Below, piece by piece: positions 19,279-27,218 of a stretch of 43,685 nt of DNA (the first letter of the stretch is position 1; each line of letters opens with the position of its first letter). The stretch is from Actinomycetota bacterium. GTDB taxonomy: Bacteria; Actinomycetota; Thermoleophilia; Gaiellales; F1-60-MAGs149. Position numbers and translations under genes: made by a program. The notes beneath the pieces were generated by a model. It searched no databases and was not told the origin of the DNA. It was given only the letters and a program-made list of their open reading frames with translations. The stretch spans positions 1-43,685 of the forward strand of contig VGBM01000013.1 in NCBI GenBank assembly GCA_016870485.1. Reading direction: 5' to 3'.

Positions 19279-20034
19279 CTAGGCGACGGCGTCGAGGTTG
19301 AGGCGCACGTAGTCCGCCTCGAAGGGCTCCGGCAGGCCCGCCAGCACCTGGTCCACGAACGGCCCGCGCCGGTCCTCGGGCAGGTGCTCGAGCCAGGCGG
19401 TCAGGATCACCGAGCCGAGGAAGACGGGCGGCTCCGGCGGGTGCACGGGCGCCGCCTGCAGCCACGCCCGCGCCGCGGCGAAGCCGGCGCCGCGCAGGAG
19501 CGCCTCGGTCCCCGGCGCGTCCGCGAAGCGATGCGGGTCGACGAAGCCCGTCAGGTGCGGCGCGTAGGCGGGCTCGGCGGCCACCGCCGCGGCGCGGGCC
19601 AGCACGCGCCCGAGGTTGCCCCTCCCGCCGCACTGCGCGACGAGCTGGCCGCCGGGCCTGAGCGCCGCGTGCAGGCGCGCGAACAGCCCCGCGTGGTCCT
19701 TGATCCAGTGGAAGGTCGCCGTGGAGAGGACGGCGTCGACCGTGCGCCCGCCGAGGTCGAGCGCGAGCAGGTCCGCCTCCAGGAACTCGACGCGGTCGTC
19801 GCCGGTGAGGCGCTCGCGCGCCGCCTCGAGCATCGACGCCGACCCGTCGACCGCGATCACGCGGCCCCGGGGCAGCCGCTCGAGCAGCATCTCCGTCACG
19901 CGCCCCGACCCGCAGCCCGCGTCGCAGACCGTCTCGTCGCCCGCCAGGTCGAGCCGCTCGAGCACGGCCCGCCCCCACTCCGCCTGCGGGGTGCCGACCC
20001 GGTCGTAGGTGCGCCCGTCCCAGGCGCGGCTCAT
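19279..20034 (-). CDS. class I SAM-dependent methyltransferase (trans-aconitate methyltransferase-like)
   Basis: A 251-residue methyltransferase. The SAM-binding motif is VCDAGCGSGRVTEMLLERL, the acidic residue follows in VIAVDGSASML, and FHWIKDHAGLFARLHAALRP is typical of trans-aconitate 2-methyltransferase (Tam) relatives. The actual substrate cannot be read from sequence. The ATG overlaps the coaX stop (ATGA), making it the last gene of the folate/CoA operon. The same frame is open far upstream inside coaX, but that part is a shadow. Confidence 0.85.
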   Translation of the reverse strand: MSRAWDGRTYDRVGTPQAEWGRAVLERLDLAGDETVCDAGCGSGRVTEMLLERLPRGRVIAVDGSASMLEAARERLTGDDRVEFLEADLLALDLGGRTVDAVLSTATFHWIKDHAGLFARLHAALRPGGQLVAQCGGRGNLGRVLARAAAVAAEPAYAPHLTGFVDPHRFADAPGTEALLRGAGFAAARAWLQAAPVHPPEPPVFLGSVILTAWLEHLPEDRRGPFVDQVLAGLPEPFEADYVRLNLDAVA

Positions 20035-20801
20035 GCGGCGCCCGCCCGCTCGTGGATCAGGCGCAGCCCGACGAGGGTCAGCTGCGGGTCCACGGCGGTG
20101 ACCGTCGCGCAGTGCTCGGCGAGCAGGACGGCGAGGCCGCCCGTCGCGACCACCGGGCAGTCCGGCGCGTCGAGCTCGGCGCGCAGCCGGCCGACGATCC
20201 CGTCGACGAGCCCCGCGAAGCCGTAGACCGCACCCGACTGCAGGGAGTCGACGGTGGCGGTGCCGATCGCGCTCGGCGGGGCGACCAGCTCGACCTTGCC
20301 GAGCCGCGCCGCGCGCGCGAAGAGCGCCTCCATCGACACCTCGAGCCCCGGCGCGATCGCACCGCCGACGAAGGCGCCGTCCGCGGCGACCACGTCGAAG
20401 TTGGTGGCGGTGCCGAAGTCGACGACGATCGCGGGCGCCCCGTGGAGCGCCGCCGCGGCGGCCGCGTTCGCGATCCGGTCGGGGCCGACCTCGCGCGGGT
20501 TCTGGACGCGCACCGCGACCCCCGTCCTGACGCCCGGCTCGATCACCACGGGCGCCGTGCCGGCGACGCGCTGGAGCACCTCCTCCCAGGCGCCCTGCAC
20601 CGGCGGCACCGTGGTCGACAGGCAGCCGCTCGAGATCGCGTCCGGCCGGATCTGGCGGGCGGCGAGCAGGCCGCGCAGCACGACCTCGAGCTCGTCGGTC
20701 GTGCGGTAGCGGGTGGCGATCCGCCACTCCGCGCTCAGGTTCTCGCCGTCGAACAGGCCGATCACACTCGACGTGTTGCCGACGTCGACGGCCAGCAGCA
20801 T
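20031..20801 (-). CDS. coaX: type III pantothenate kinase
   Basis: Phosphorylates pantothenate in the first step of coenzyme A synthesis. The ASKHA-fold motifs are DVGNTSSVIGLF at the start, GPDRIANAAAA, VDFGTATNFDVV, GGAIAPGLEVSMEALF and VATGGLAVLL. The 256-residue length is typical. The ATG lies 4 bases after the DUF2469 stop, and a GAGGA sequence inside the end of that gene can serve as ribosome-binding site. Confidence 0.96.
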   Translation of the reverse strand: MLLAVDVGNTSSVIGLFDGENLSAEWRIATRYRTTDELEVVLRGLLAARQIRPDAISSGCLSTTVPPVQGAWEEVLQRVAGTAPVVIEPGVRTGVAVRVQNPREVGPDRIANAAAAAALHGAPAIVVDFGTATNFDVVAADGAFVGGAIAPGLEVSMEALFARAARLGKVELVAPPSAIGTATVDSLQSGAVYGFAGLVDGIVGRLRAELDAPDCPVVATGGLAVLLAEHCATVTAVDPQLTLVGLRLIHERAGAA

Positions 20802-20805
20802 GCGG

Positions 20806-21147
20806 CTAGTCCTCGGGAGGCGCGGTGAAGTCCGGCGGCACCGACGTCAGCACGTCGTCCTCCGGCTTCAGCTCCTCGACCGTCACGTCCTGGGTGGTGT
20901 GCACCTCGGCGCGCGGGATGATGCGGCTCGGGCGGTTCTTGTCCCAGACCCAGACGTCCTCCATCTTGAGGTGGAAGAGCGGGTACGAGGGCTGGTGCTC
21001 GATCTTCATCTCGAGCTTGTTGCAGAGGTACGTCGCCTCCTGCGTGAGCACGCAGTAGCGGAACAGCCCGAAGACGGTGGCGTACTCGCGCTTGAGCGTG
21101 AGCTCGAGCTCGGCGTCGTACTCCTCAAGATCCTCAAGATGCGACAT
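20806..21147 (-). CDS. DUF2469 family protein
   Basis: A small, acidic 113-residue protein. EDLEEYDAELELTLKREYA at the N-terminus and the VWVWDKNRPSRIIPRAEV block closely resemble Mycobacterium tuberculosis Rv2901c, a member of DUF2469, which is essentially confined to actinobacteria. No function is established. Here it sits inside the folate/CoA operon, between folK and coaX. GAGGGG about 10 bases upstream of the ATG could act as ribosome-binding site. The C-terminus ends in a short proline- and acid-rich tail. Confidence 0.85.
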   Translation of the reverse strand: MSHLEDLEEYDAELELTLKREYATVFGLFRYCVLTQEATYLCNKLEMKIEHQPSYPLFHLKMEDVWVWDKNRPSRIIPRAEVHTTQDVTVEELKPEDDVLTSVPPDFTAPPED

Positions 21148-21170
21148 CCGGTGGTCCCCCTCGGCGGCGG

Positions 21171-21683
21171 TCAGGCCGGATCGTAGACGACGGACGGCGG
21201 TCCGAGCCGCGCCACCCCGTCCGCGGGGAGGTCCCGCAGGAGGTCGGCGTAGGCCTCCCCGTCGGGGTCCTTGGCGCGGGGCGCGACCTCCACCAGGGGC
21301 GCGAGCGCGAAGCGCCGCTCATGGAGGCGCGGGTGCGGCACCGCGAGCCCGGGCGCCGCGATCCGGCGGTCGTCCCACCAGAGCAGGTCGAGGTCGAGCG
21401 TGCGCGGCCCCCAGCGCTCGTCGCGCACGCGCCCGGCGTCCGCCTCGAGCGCCTGCAGGACGGCGAGGAGCGCGAGCGGGTCGAGCCCGCAGGCGAGGAG
21501 CGCGGCGGCGTTGAGGTAGTCGTCCTGCGCGGGCCCACCGACGGGTGCGGTCCGGTAGAGGGACGAGACGGCCATCACGCGCACCCCGTCCGTGGCGTCG
21601 AGCGCGGCGAGCGCCGCCCGGAAGGCGGCGGCCACGTCGCCCTGGTTGCCGCCCAGCCCGATCGCGCAGGGGGCGCCGATCAC
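21171..21683 (-). CDS. folK: 6-hydroxymethyl-7,8-dihydropterin pyrophosphokinase
   Basis: Transfers pyrophosphate from ATP to 6-hydroxymethyl-dihydropterin in folate synthesis. The start region AIGLGGNQGDVAAAFRAAL, SSLYRTAPVGGPAQDDYLNA, the metal-binding RTLDLDLLWWDD and PHPRLHERRFALAPL are the family signatures. The GTG at 21683 overlaps the folB stop as GTGA, giving 170 residues. The longer frame upstream is Arg/Ala-rich shadow of folB. Confidence 0.95.
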   Translation of the reverse strand: MIGAPCAIGLGGNQGDVAAAFRAALAALDATDGVRVMAVSSLYRTAPVGGPAQDDYLNAAALLACGLDPLALLAVLQALEADAGRVRDERWGPRTLDLDLLWWDDRRIAAPGLAVPHPRLHERRFALAPLVEVAPRAKDPDGEAYADLLRDLPADGVARLGPPSVVYDPA

Positions 21684-22045
21684 GCGTCGCGCTCGACCGT
21701 GACGACGACGTCGCCGAACGGCACGCCGAGCGGCGCCTGCGGCTTGTGCACCGCGATCCGCACGCGCTCGACGGGGAAGGCGCCGAGCAGGTCGCACGCG
21801 ACGAGGTCGGCGAGGTGCTCGAGCAGGTCGACGGGGTCGCCGCCGACGATGCCCGCGACGCGCTTGGCCACGGCGCCGTAGTCGACGGCGTCCGCGAGGT
21901 CGTCGGTGTCGCAGCCGCGGTCGGAGACGGGCGTGAGCTCGACGTCGACTCGGAACGTCTGCCCCTGCGCGCGCTCCTCCGGCAGGACGCCGTGGTGCGC
22001 GAACACCTCGATCCCCTCGATCCGGATGGCGAGCCGGCGGCTCAT
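21680..22045 (-). CDS. folB: dihydroneopterin aldolase
   Basis: Converts dihydroneopterin to 6-hydroxymethyl-dihydropterin. The N-terminal IEGIEVFAHHGVLPEER and TFRVDVEL carry the pterin-binding residues. The catalytic lysine is in VRIAVHKPQAPL. The 121-residue length is normal. The start and stop overlap the neighbouring genes by 4 bases each, so folP, folB and folK are translationally coupled. Confidence 0.96.
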   Translation of the reverse strand: MSRRLAIRIEGIEVFAHHGVLPEERAQGQTFRVDVELTPVSDRGCDTDDLADAVDYGAVAKRVAGIVGGDPVDLLEHLADLVACDLLGAFPVERVRIAVHKPQAPLGVPFGDVVVTVERDA

Positions 22046-22878
22046 GCGGGCATCGTGCCCGAGCCGGCGACGGCCTGCAGCACGCGCAGGGCGTCCATGT
22101 GCGGCTGCACGTCGTGGACCCGCAGCATCCACGCGCCGCGCCCGAGCGCCGCGACCCCCGCGACGACGGAGGCCGTCGTGCGGTCGCGCTCGGGGTCGCC
22201 GATCAGGGCGCCGAGGAAGCGCTTGCGCGACAGCCCGACGACGAGCGGGCAGCCCGCCGTGCGGGCCAGCTCATCGCCCGCGGCGATCAGCGCCAGGTTG
22301 TGGTCGACGGTCTTGCCGAAGCCGATGCCGGGGTCGACGCAGACCCGGGCCGGGTCGATGCCGCGGGCCACGGCCGCCTCGACCCGCTCGCGCAGGAACG
22401 CCCCCACCTCGCGGACGACGTCGTCGTAGCGCGGGTCGTCCTGCATCGTGCGGGGCTCGCCCAGCATGTGCATCAGGCAGAGGTCGGCTCCGGCGTCGCG
22501 GGCCACGTCGAGGATGCGGGGGTCGGCGCGCCCCGCGGTGACGTCATTGACCATCGTCGCGCCGGCCGCGAGGGCGGCCTCGGCGACGACCGCCTTCGAC
22601 GTGTCGATCGAGATCGGCACGTCGCTCGCCGCGCGGATCCCCCGCACGACGGCGACGACGCGGTCGAGCTCCTCGGCCGCGTCGACCCCCTCCGACCCCG
22701 GCCGCGTCGACTCGCCGCCGACGTCGACGATCGCGGCGCCCTCCGCGGCGAGGCGCAGCCCGTGGGCGACCGCGACCGCGGGGTCGCGGTGGAGCCCGCC
22801 GTCCGAGAAGGAGTCGGGCGTGACGTTGACGATGCCCATCAGGGCGGGCCCGGGGATGCGCGCGTCGAGCGGCTGCAC
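22042..22878 (-). CDS. folP: dihydropteroate synthase
   Basis: Joins p-aminobenzoate to the pterin; the target of sulfonamides. Motifs are MGIVNVTPDSFSDGG, DVGGESTRPGS, SIDTSKAVVAE, MVNDVTAG, DPGIGFGKTVDHNL and VVGLSRKRFLG. The frame stays open another 94 codons upstream through membrane-protein sequence. I chose the GTG at 22878 because it gives a normal 278 residues and has TACGCT 7 bases upstream. The alternative, a membrane-anchored fusion, is discussed as a finding. Confidence 0.93.
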   Translation of the reverse strand: MQPLDARIPGPALMGIVNVTPDSFSDGGLHRDPAVAVAHGLRLAAEGAAIVDVGGESTRPGSEGVDAAEELDRVVAVVRGIRAASDVPISIDTSKAVVAEAALAAGATMVNDVTAGRADPRILDVARDAGADLCLMHMLGEPRTMQDDPRYDDVVREVGAFLRERVEAAVARGIDPARVCVDPGIGFGKTVDHNLALIAAGDELARTAGCPLVVGLSRKRFLGALIGDPERDRTTASVVAGVAALGRGAWMLRVHDVQPHMDALRVLQAVAGSGTMPA

Positions 22879-23452
22879 GCCCGCAAGCGTAGGCGGCGAC
22901 GGGGCCGGGTGGCGGTCGAGCCGCCCCGCGGCGGCGAGGAGGGCCGCGCTGATCGGCATCGGCGCCGAGACGGCGGTCGACGAGCTGAAGTGCATCGCCC
23001 CCTCACGCAGCTGCACCGCGATCGGCCCGGCGGCGATGATCGCGATCATCAGCGCCGCGGGCAGGGGCCGGCGGCGGCCGAGCAGGGCCAGGGGCACGAG
23101 CGGCACGAACGTGGCGATCGCCACCACGGGGCCGTTCGTGAACTCCCAGGACGAGAGCACGCGGGAACGCGAGCGGGAACAGCGCGACGAGGACGGCGAT
23201 GCCCACGCAGGCCCAGAGCAGGCGCCAGCCGAGCGCGGGCCGCCGCAGCTCGACCGCGGTCAGGATCCCGAGCGGCACGAGCCACGCGGCGACCATCGCG
23301 TAGCCGACGGGCCGGCCCGGGTCCTCCGTGGCGTAGCCGCCGGCCAACAGCGTGGCCACGACCGCGAACAGGACCGCCCACGCGAGCGCGGCGATGCGCA
23401 GGACCCGGGCGTGATCCGCCGTGCGCGGCCGGGCTCCATGCCCCCATCGCAC
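22879..23452 (-). pseudogene. frameshifted multi-pass membrane protein
   Basis: Three hydrophobic segments are encoded from a GTG at 23452 down to about 23163 (for example LAWAVLFAVVATLLAGG and ACVGIAVLVALFPLAFP), after which that frame turns Arg-rich. The +1 frame takes over near 23160 with VLSSWEFTNG and two more hydrophobic segments (about 23127-23077 and 23058-23002). Codons stay G/C-ending in each used frame, so both halves look like real coding sequence. The second frame has no stop and continues into folP. It may be a decayed gene, an assembly indel, or a programmed shift. I do not recognise the family. Confidence 0.6.
22886..22891 (-). promoter_or_regulatory. folP -10 box, leaderless spacing
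   Basis: TACGCT on the minus strand ends 7 bases before the GTG at 22878. It is the likely promoter of the six-gene folP to methyltransferase operon. Its presence argues that folP starts here and not in the upstream membrane frame. Confidence 0.5.
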
Positions 23453-23499
23453 GGGGGGAGCCCGGAGCGCCCCGCGGGGTTTCCCGCGGGCACGCGAGG

Positions 23500-23573
23500 T
23501 AGCGGCGGTAGGACTCGAACCTACGACACGCGGATTATGATTCCGCTGCTCTAACCAACTGAGCTACGCCGCC
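23500..23573 (-). tRNA. tRNA-Met (CAT), elongator type
   Basis: A 74-base cloverleaf on the minus strand. The acceptor GGCGGCG pairs with CGCCGCT (G-U at the first pair). The D arm is GCTC...GAGC and the anticodon stem GCGGA/TCCGC encloses the loop ATCATAA, so the anticodon is CAT. The T arm is GTAGG TTCGAGT CCTAC. The anticodon stem lacks the GGG/CCC run of initiator tRNA. CCA is not encoded. A tRNA-Ile with modified CAT anticodon cannot be ruled out by eye. Confidence 0.9.
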
Positions 23574-23584
23574 GGGCGGACCGG

Positions 23585-23590
23585 ATCCTA
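23585..23590 (-). promoter_or_regulatory. tRNA-Met -10 box
   Basis: TAGGAT on the minus strand lies 11 bases before the first base of the tRNA, within the 57-base gap to the LCP gene. No -35 consensus is evident. Confidence 0.4.
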
Positions 23591-23630
23591 CCCGAATCCG
23601 GCGGGCCCGCGACGCGGCGGGGCCGGGGCC

Positions 23631-24803
23631 TCAGCCCTCGCGGCAGCGGGCCGCGAAGAGCGACCGCGAGGCGGCCGGCTGGACGGCCTGCTCGCCGAGG
23701 AACTCGCCGAGCACGCGGCGGTTGCCGGACCCGTCGGGGATCAGCACGTCCTGGCCGTCGAGCGCGGTCGGCGTGCCGCCGAGGTTGCAGCGCAGCCGCC
23801 GCGAGGCGCGCTGGTCGACCCAGGCCAGCTGGCCGATCTCGCCGAGCGACAGGTCGGTCGCGAACGCGCCGCCGAGGGCCCCGGCCACGGTCCGCAGGCG
23901 GAGGATGCCGCCCGGGCTGGTCAGCCGCTCGCGCAGCGCGCGGATCACGGCCTGCTGGCGCTGGCCGCGCGAGACGTCGGAGTCGGACGGGTCGAGGGCG
24001 TTCCGGCGCACGCGCGCGTAGGCGAGCGCCTCCTCGCCGTCGAGCGTGATCCGCCCCGCGGGGAACCTGTGCATCTCGCCCTCGAAGACCGAGCGGATCG
24101 GCTTGGGGTTGTCGACCTCGATCCCGCCGACCGCGTCGACGAGGCCGACGAGGCCGTCGAAGTCGAGCACGATCACGTGGTCGACCTCGAGCCCGGTGTA
24201 GTCCTGCACGGTGCGCAGGGCGAGCGGCGCCCCGCCGGACGCGTAGGCCGCGTTGATCTTCTCCTCGCCGTAGCCCGGCACCGACACGCGCAGGTCGCGC
24301 GGGATCGACAGCGTCGCGACCAGCGAGTCGCCCGGGTCGAAGCGGATCACCTGCAGGGTGTCCGAGTTGGCGTTCTCGTCGACGCCGATCACGAGCACGC
24401 TGGTCGGCACGGCGAGGATCGAGCCGTCGGGCGCGGCGAGGGCGGCCGGGGCGCGCGGGTCGAGCCGCTCGTTGGCCTGCGATACGGAGCTGCGCACGGC
24501 CAACAGGCCGAGGACGAGCCAGAGCCCCACGAGCAGCGCCACGAGCGCGACGCCGAGCTTGATCCAGAAGCGCAGCCCGCGCGGGGCGCGCCGGCTCGGG
24601 GTCCAGCCCTCCGGCCGGCGGCGGCCGAAGCGGCCGAGCCGGCCGAGGCGGGGCGGCTCGATCGGGGGCGGCGCGTCGGCGGCCGGCAGTTCGATCGCGC
24701 CGCGCCGCTCGGGCGCGGCGACGGCCTGCGCCGCCGCGGGCTCGCGCTCGGGCTCGGGGCGCACGCGACCGCCCTTGTAGGTCCTGTAGGGGCGATCCGC
24801 CAT
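23631..24803 (-). CDS. LytR-CpsA-Psr (LCP) family protein
   Basis: LCP enzymes attach wall teichoic acid, arabinogalactan or other glycopolymers to peptidoglycan. The 390-residue protein has a long, basic, proline-rich cytoplasmic N-terminus (1-78), one membrane helix (about 82-103) and an extracytoplasmic LCP domain. The domain contains NSDTLQVIRFDP, SIPRDLRVSVPGYGEEKINA, VILDFDGLVGLVDAVGGIEV and EEALAYARVRRN followed by the SRGQRQQAVIRAL region. The usual Arg of the D-x-R motif appears as DENAN, a small departure. Of several in-frame starts, the ATG at 24803 has a -10 box 7 bases upstream. Confidence 0.92.
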   Translation of the reverse strand: MADRPYRTYKGGRVRPEPEREPAAAQAVAAPERRGAIELPAADAPPPIEPPRLGRLGRFGRRRPEGWTPSRRAPRGLRFWIKLGVALVALLVGLWLVLGLLAVRSSVSQANERLDPRAPAALAAPDGSILAVPTSVLVIGVDENANSDTLQVIRFDPGDSLVATLSIPRDLRVSVPGYGEEKINAAYASGGAPLALRTVQDYTGLEVDHVIVLDFDGLVGLVDAVGGIEVDNPKPIRSVFEGEMHRFPAGRITLDGEEALAYARVRRNALDPSDSDVSRGQRQQAVIRALRERLTSPGGILRLRTVAGALGGAFATDLSLGEIGQLAWVDQRASRRLRCNLGGTPTALDGQDVLIPDGSGNRRVLGEFLGEQAVQPAASRSLFAARCREG

Positions 24804-24810
24804 CGAACAC

Positions 24811-24840
24811 AGCGTATTCCCGTTCGGGCGCGCGTACCCT
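24811..24840. promoter_or_regulatory. divergent leaderless promoters for LCP gene and rsmI
   Basis: Within a 43-base divergent gap, TACGCT (minus strand, 24811-24816) ends 7 bases before the LCP ATG and TACCCT (plus, 24835-24840) ends 6 bases before the rsmI ATG. Each -35 region would overlap the other promoter's -10 area. Confidence 0.5.
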
Positions 24841-24846
24841 GCTCCC

Positions 24847-25650
24847 ATGGCCGGCCGCCTGACCGTCTGCCCCACCCCGATCGGCAACCTCGGCGACCTC
24901 ACGCCGCGCGTGCGCGACGCCCTCGCCGCCTGCGACCTGGTGGCCTGCGAGGACACGCGCCGCACGGGCGCGCTCCTGCACGGCCTCGGGATCGACGTGC
25001 CGATGGCCGTGGTCGAGGCCCACCGCGAGGAGCGGGCCGTGCCGGGCCTCGTCGAACGGCTCCGGGGCGGCGCGCACGTGTGCCTCGCGACGGACGCGGG
25101 GATGCCCCTCGTCTCGGACCCGGGCGCCCTGCTCGTGCGCGCCGCGCTCGCGGCCGGCGTCGCGGTCGAGGTGCTGCCCGGGCCCGACGCGGTCACCACG
25201 GCGCTCGTCGCCTCGGGCCTGCCCGCCGACCGCTTCGCGTTCCTCGGCTTCCTCCCCCGCGGCACAGCCGCGCTGGCGCGCGTCCTCGACGAGGCGGACG
25301 GGTGGGGCGCGACGCTGGTCGCCTTCGAGTCGCCCAAGCGCCTGCCGGCCACCCTGGCCCTGGTCGCCGCGCGCGCCCCCGAGCGCCCCGTCGCGGTCTG
25401 CCGCGAGCTGACCAAGCTGCACGAGGAGGTCGCCCGCGGCACCGCGGCCGAGCTCGCCGTGCGCTTCGCGGCCCCGCCGAAGGGCGAGGTGGCGCTCGTG
25501 CTCGGCGCCGTCCCCGCTCCCGCGGCGGCCGACGCCGACGTCGAGGCGGCGCTCGCCGAGCTGCGCGAGCACGGGCTCGGCGCGAAGGACGCCGCGCGGC
25601 TGGTCGCGCTCCTCACCGGCCGCTCGGCGCGCGACCTGTACCGCCCCTAG
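24847..25650 (+). CDS. rsmI: 16S rRNA (cytidine1402-2'-O)-methyltransferase
   Basis: Methylates the ribose of C1402 in 16S rRNA. It is a tetrapyrrole-methylase-fold enzyme of 267 residues. Family marks are CPTPIGNLGDLTPRVRDAL at the start, CEDTRRTGALL, ATDAGMPLVSDPGALLV, LPGPDAVTTAL, FLGFLPR, VAFESPKRL and the CRELTKLHEEVARGT block. It runs toward metG with a 38-base gap that contains the metG promoter. Confidence 0.96.
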   Translation: MAGRLTVCPTPIGNLGDLTPRVRDALAACDLVACEDTRRTGALLHGLGIDVPMAVVEAHREERAVPGLVERLRGGAHVCLATDAGMPLVSDPGALLVRAALAAGVAVEVLPGPDAVTTALVASGLPADRFAFLGFLPRGTAALARVLDEADGWGATLVAFESPKRLPATLALVAARAPERPVAVCRELTKLHEEVARGTAAELAVRFAAPPKGEVALVLGAVPAPAAADADVEAALAELREHGLGAKDAARLVALLTGRSARDLYRP

Positions 25651-25676
25651 CGGCGGGCCGGCCCGGCCATGGCGGA

Positions 25677-25682
25677 TACCCT
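25677..25682 (+). promoter_or_regulatory. metG -10 box, leaderless spacing
   Basis: TACCCT ends 6 bases before the GTG at 25689. This box probably drives metG, tatD, ksgA and ispE. Confidence 0.45.
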
Positions 25683-25688
25683 TCGGAC

Positions 25689-27218
25689 GTGGCCTCCGCC
25701 TACCTGACGACGCCGATCTACTACGTCAACGCGCAGCCGCACCTCGGCCACGCGTACACGACGATCGCCGCCGACACGTACGCGCGGCACATGCGCCAGC
25801 GCGGCGAGGACGTCTTCTTCCTGACCGGCACGGACGAGCACGGCGACAAGAACGCGCGCGTGGCCGCCGAGCGCGGGCTGACCCCGCAGGCCCTCGTCGA
25901 CGAGAACTCGGCGGCGTTCCGGCGCATGACGGAGGACGTCCTGGCCACGCCCGACTTCTTCATCCGCACCACGGACGCGGGGCACGTCGCCTACGTGCAG
26001 GCGTTCCTGCAGACCCTGAAGGACAACGGCCACGTCTACGAGGGCGTCTACGAGGGCCTCTACTGCACGGGCTGCGAGGCCTTCTACAAGGAGGAGGACC
26101 TCGTCGACGGGCTCTGCCCCGACCACGGGACGCAGCCGGAGTGGCTGCGGGAGTCGAACTGGTTCTTCCGGCTGAGCGCCTTCCAGGCCCGCCTGCTCGC
26201 CCACTTCGACGCCAACCCGGGCTTCGTCAGCCCCACCTCGCGCTTCAACGAGGCGCGCGCCTTCGTGGCCGGCGGCCTCGAGGACGTGTCCCTGTCGAGG
26301 GCCTCGATCGACTGGGGCGTTCCGCTCCCGTGGGCCCCCGAGCAGACCTGCTACGTCTGGTTCGACGCGCTCCTCAACTACCGCTCAGCGATGAGCTACG
26401 CGCGCCCCGGCGAGGACCTCGCGCCCCGCTACTGGCCGCCGCGCTGGCAGCTCCTCGCGAAGGACATCCTCAAGTTCCACGCGGTGATCTGGCCGGCGAT
26501 GCTGATGGGCGCCGAGATGGACCTGCCCGAGCGGCTGATGATCCACGGCTACCTGACGGTGCGCGACGCGAAGATGTCGAAGTCGGTCGGCAACGTGCTC
26601 GACCCCTTCGCCGTGATCGACGCGTACGGGGTCGACGCCCTGCGCTACTACCTGCTGCGCGACGTCCGCTTCGGCGGCGACGGCGGGATCTCGTACGACA
26701 CCGTCCACGAGCGCTACCACGCGGAGCTCGCCAACGACCTCGGCAACCTCGTCAGCCGCGTCGCCGCGATGATCGCGAAGTACGTCGACGGCCGCGTGCC
26801 GGACGCGGCCTGCGACGCGGACGTCGCCGCCGCCGTGGAGACGGCGCGCGAGGCCGTCGGCCGCCACACGGAAGAGCTGGAGCTGACGGAGGCGCTGGAG
26901 GCGGCCTGGGAGGTCGTGCGGCTCCTCAACCGCTTCGTGGAGGAGCGCGCGCCCTGGGCCCTGGCCAAGGACCCGGCGCGGGCCGACGAACTGGCCGGCG
27001 TCCTCTACACGCTCGCCGACGGCACCCGCGCCTGCGCGGTCATGCTCGCCGCGTTTTTGCCCGCCTCGGCGCCGCGCATCCTCGCCGCGCTCGGCGCCGC
27101 CCCGGACCTCGGCTGGTCCGAGGCCGCCGCGGGCCGGCTGCCCGCGGGCGCGGCCGTGCCCGGCACGGAGCCGCTCTTCCCCCGGGTGGAGGAGCCGCTC
27201 GGGGGCGCGGCGTCCTGA
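25689..27218 (+). CDS. metG: methionyl-tRNA synthetase
   Basis: Charges elongator and initiator tRNA-Met. The class I HIGH motif appears as HLGH (residues 18-21, in NAQPHLGHAYTT). KMSKS is at 295-299. The connective-peptide cysteines are in CTGCEAFYKEEDLVDGLCPD; only three are evident, so the metal site may be partial. The C-terminal tRNA-binding domain of longer forms is absent, giving 509 residues. The GTG start was chosen because it is the first in-frame start before the Rossmann fold; the far longer upstream frame is a shadow of rsmI and the LCP gene. Confidence 0.96.
   Translation: MASAYLTTPIYYVNAQPHLGHAYTTIAADTYARHMRQRGEDVFFLTGTDEHGDKNARVAAERGLTPQALVDENSAAFRRMTEDVLATPDFFIRTTDAGHVAYVQAFLQTLKDNGHVYEGVYEGLYCTGCEAFYKEEDLVDGLCPDHGTQPEWLRESNWFFRLSAFQARLLAHFDANPGFVSPTSRFNEARAFVAGGLEDVSLSRASIDWGVPLPWAPEQTCYVWFDALLNYRSAMSYARPGEDLAPRYWPPRWQLLAKDILKFHAVIWPAMLMGAEMDLPERLMIHGYLTVRDAKMSKSVGNVLDPFAVIDAYGVDALRYYLLRDVRFGGDGGISYDTVHERYHAELANDLGNLVSRVAAMIAKYVDGRVPDAACDADVAAAVETAREAVGRHTEELELTEALEAAWEVVRLLNRFVEERAPWALAKDPARADELAGVLYTLADGTRACAVMLAAFLPASAPRILAALGAAPDLGWSEAAAGRLPAGAAVPGTEPLFPRVEEPLGGAAS

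Noticed and set aside
23500..23573. Initiator tRNA-fMet
   Set aside because: The anticodon stem is GCGGA/TCCGC rather than the GGG/CCC run of initiators, and the T loop and acceptor look like an elongator tRNA.
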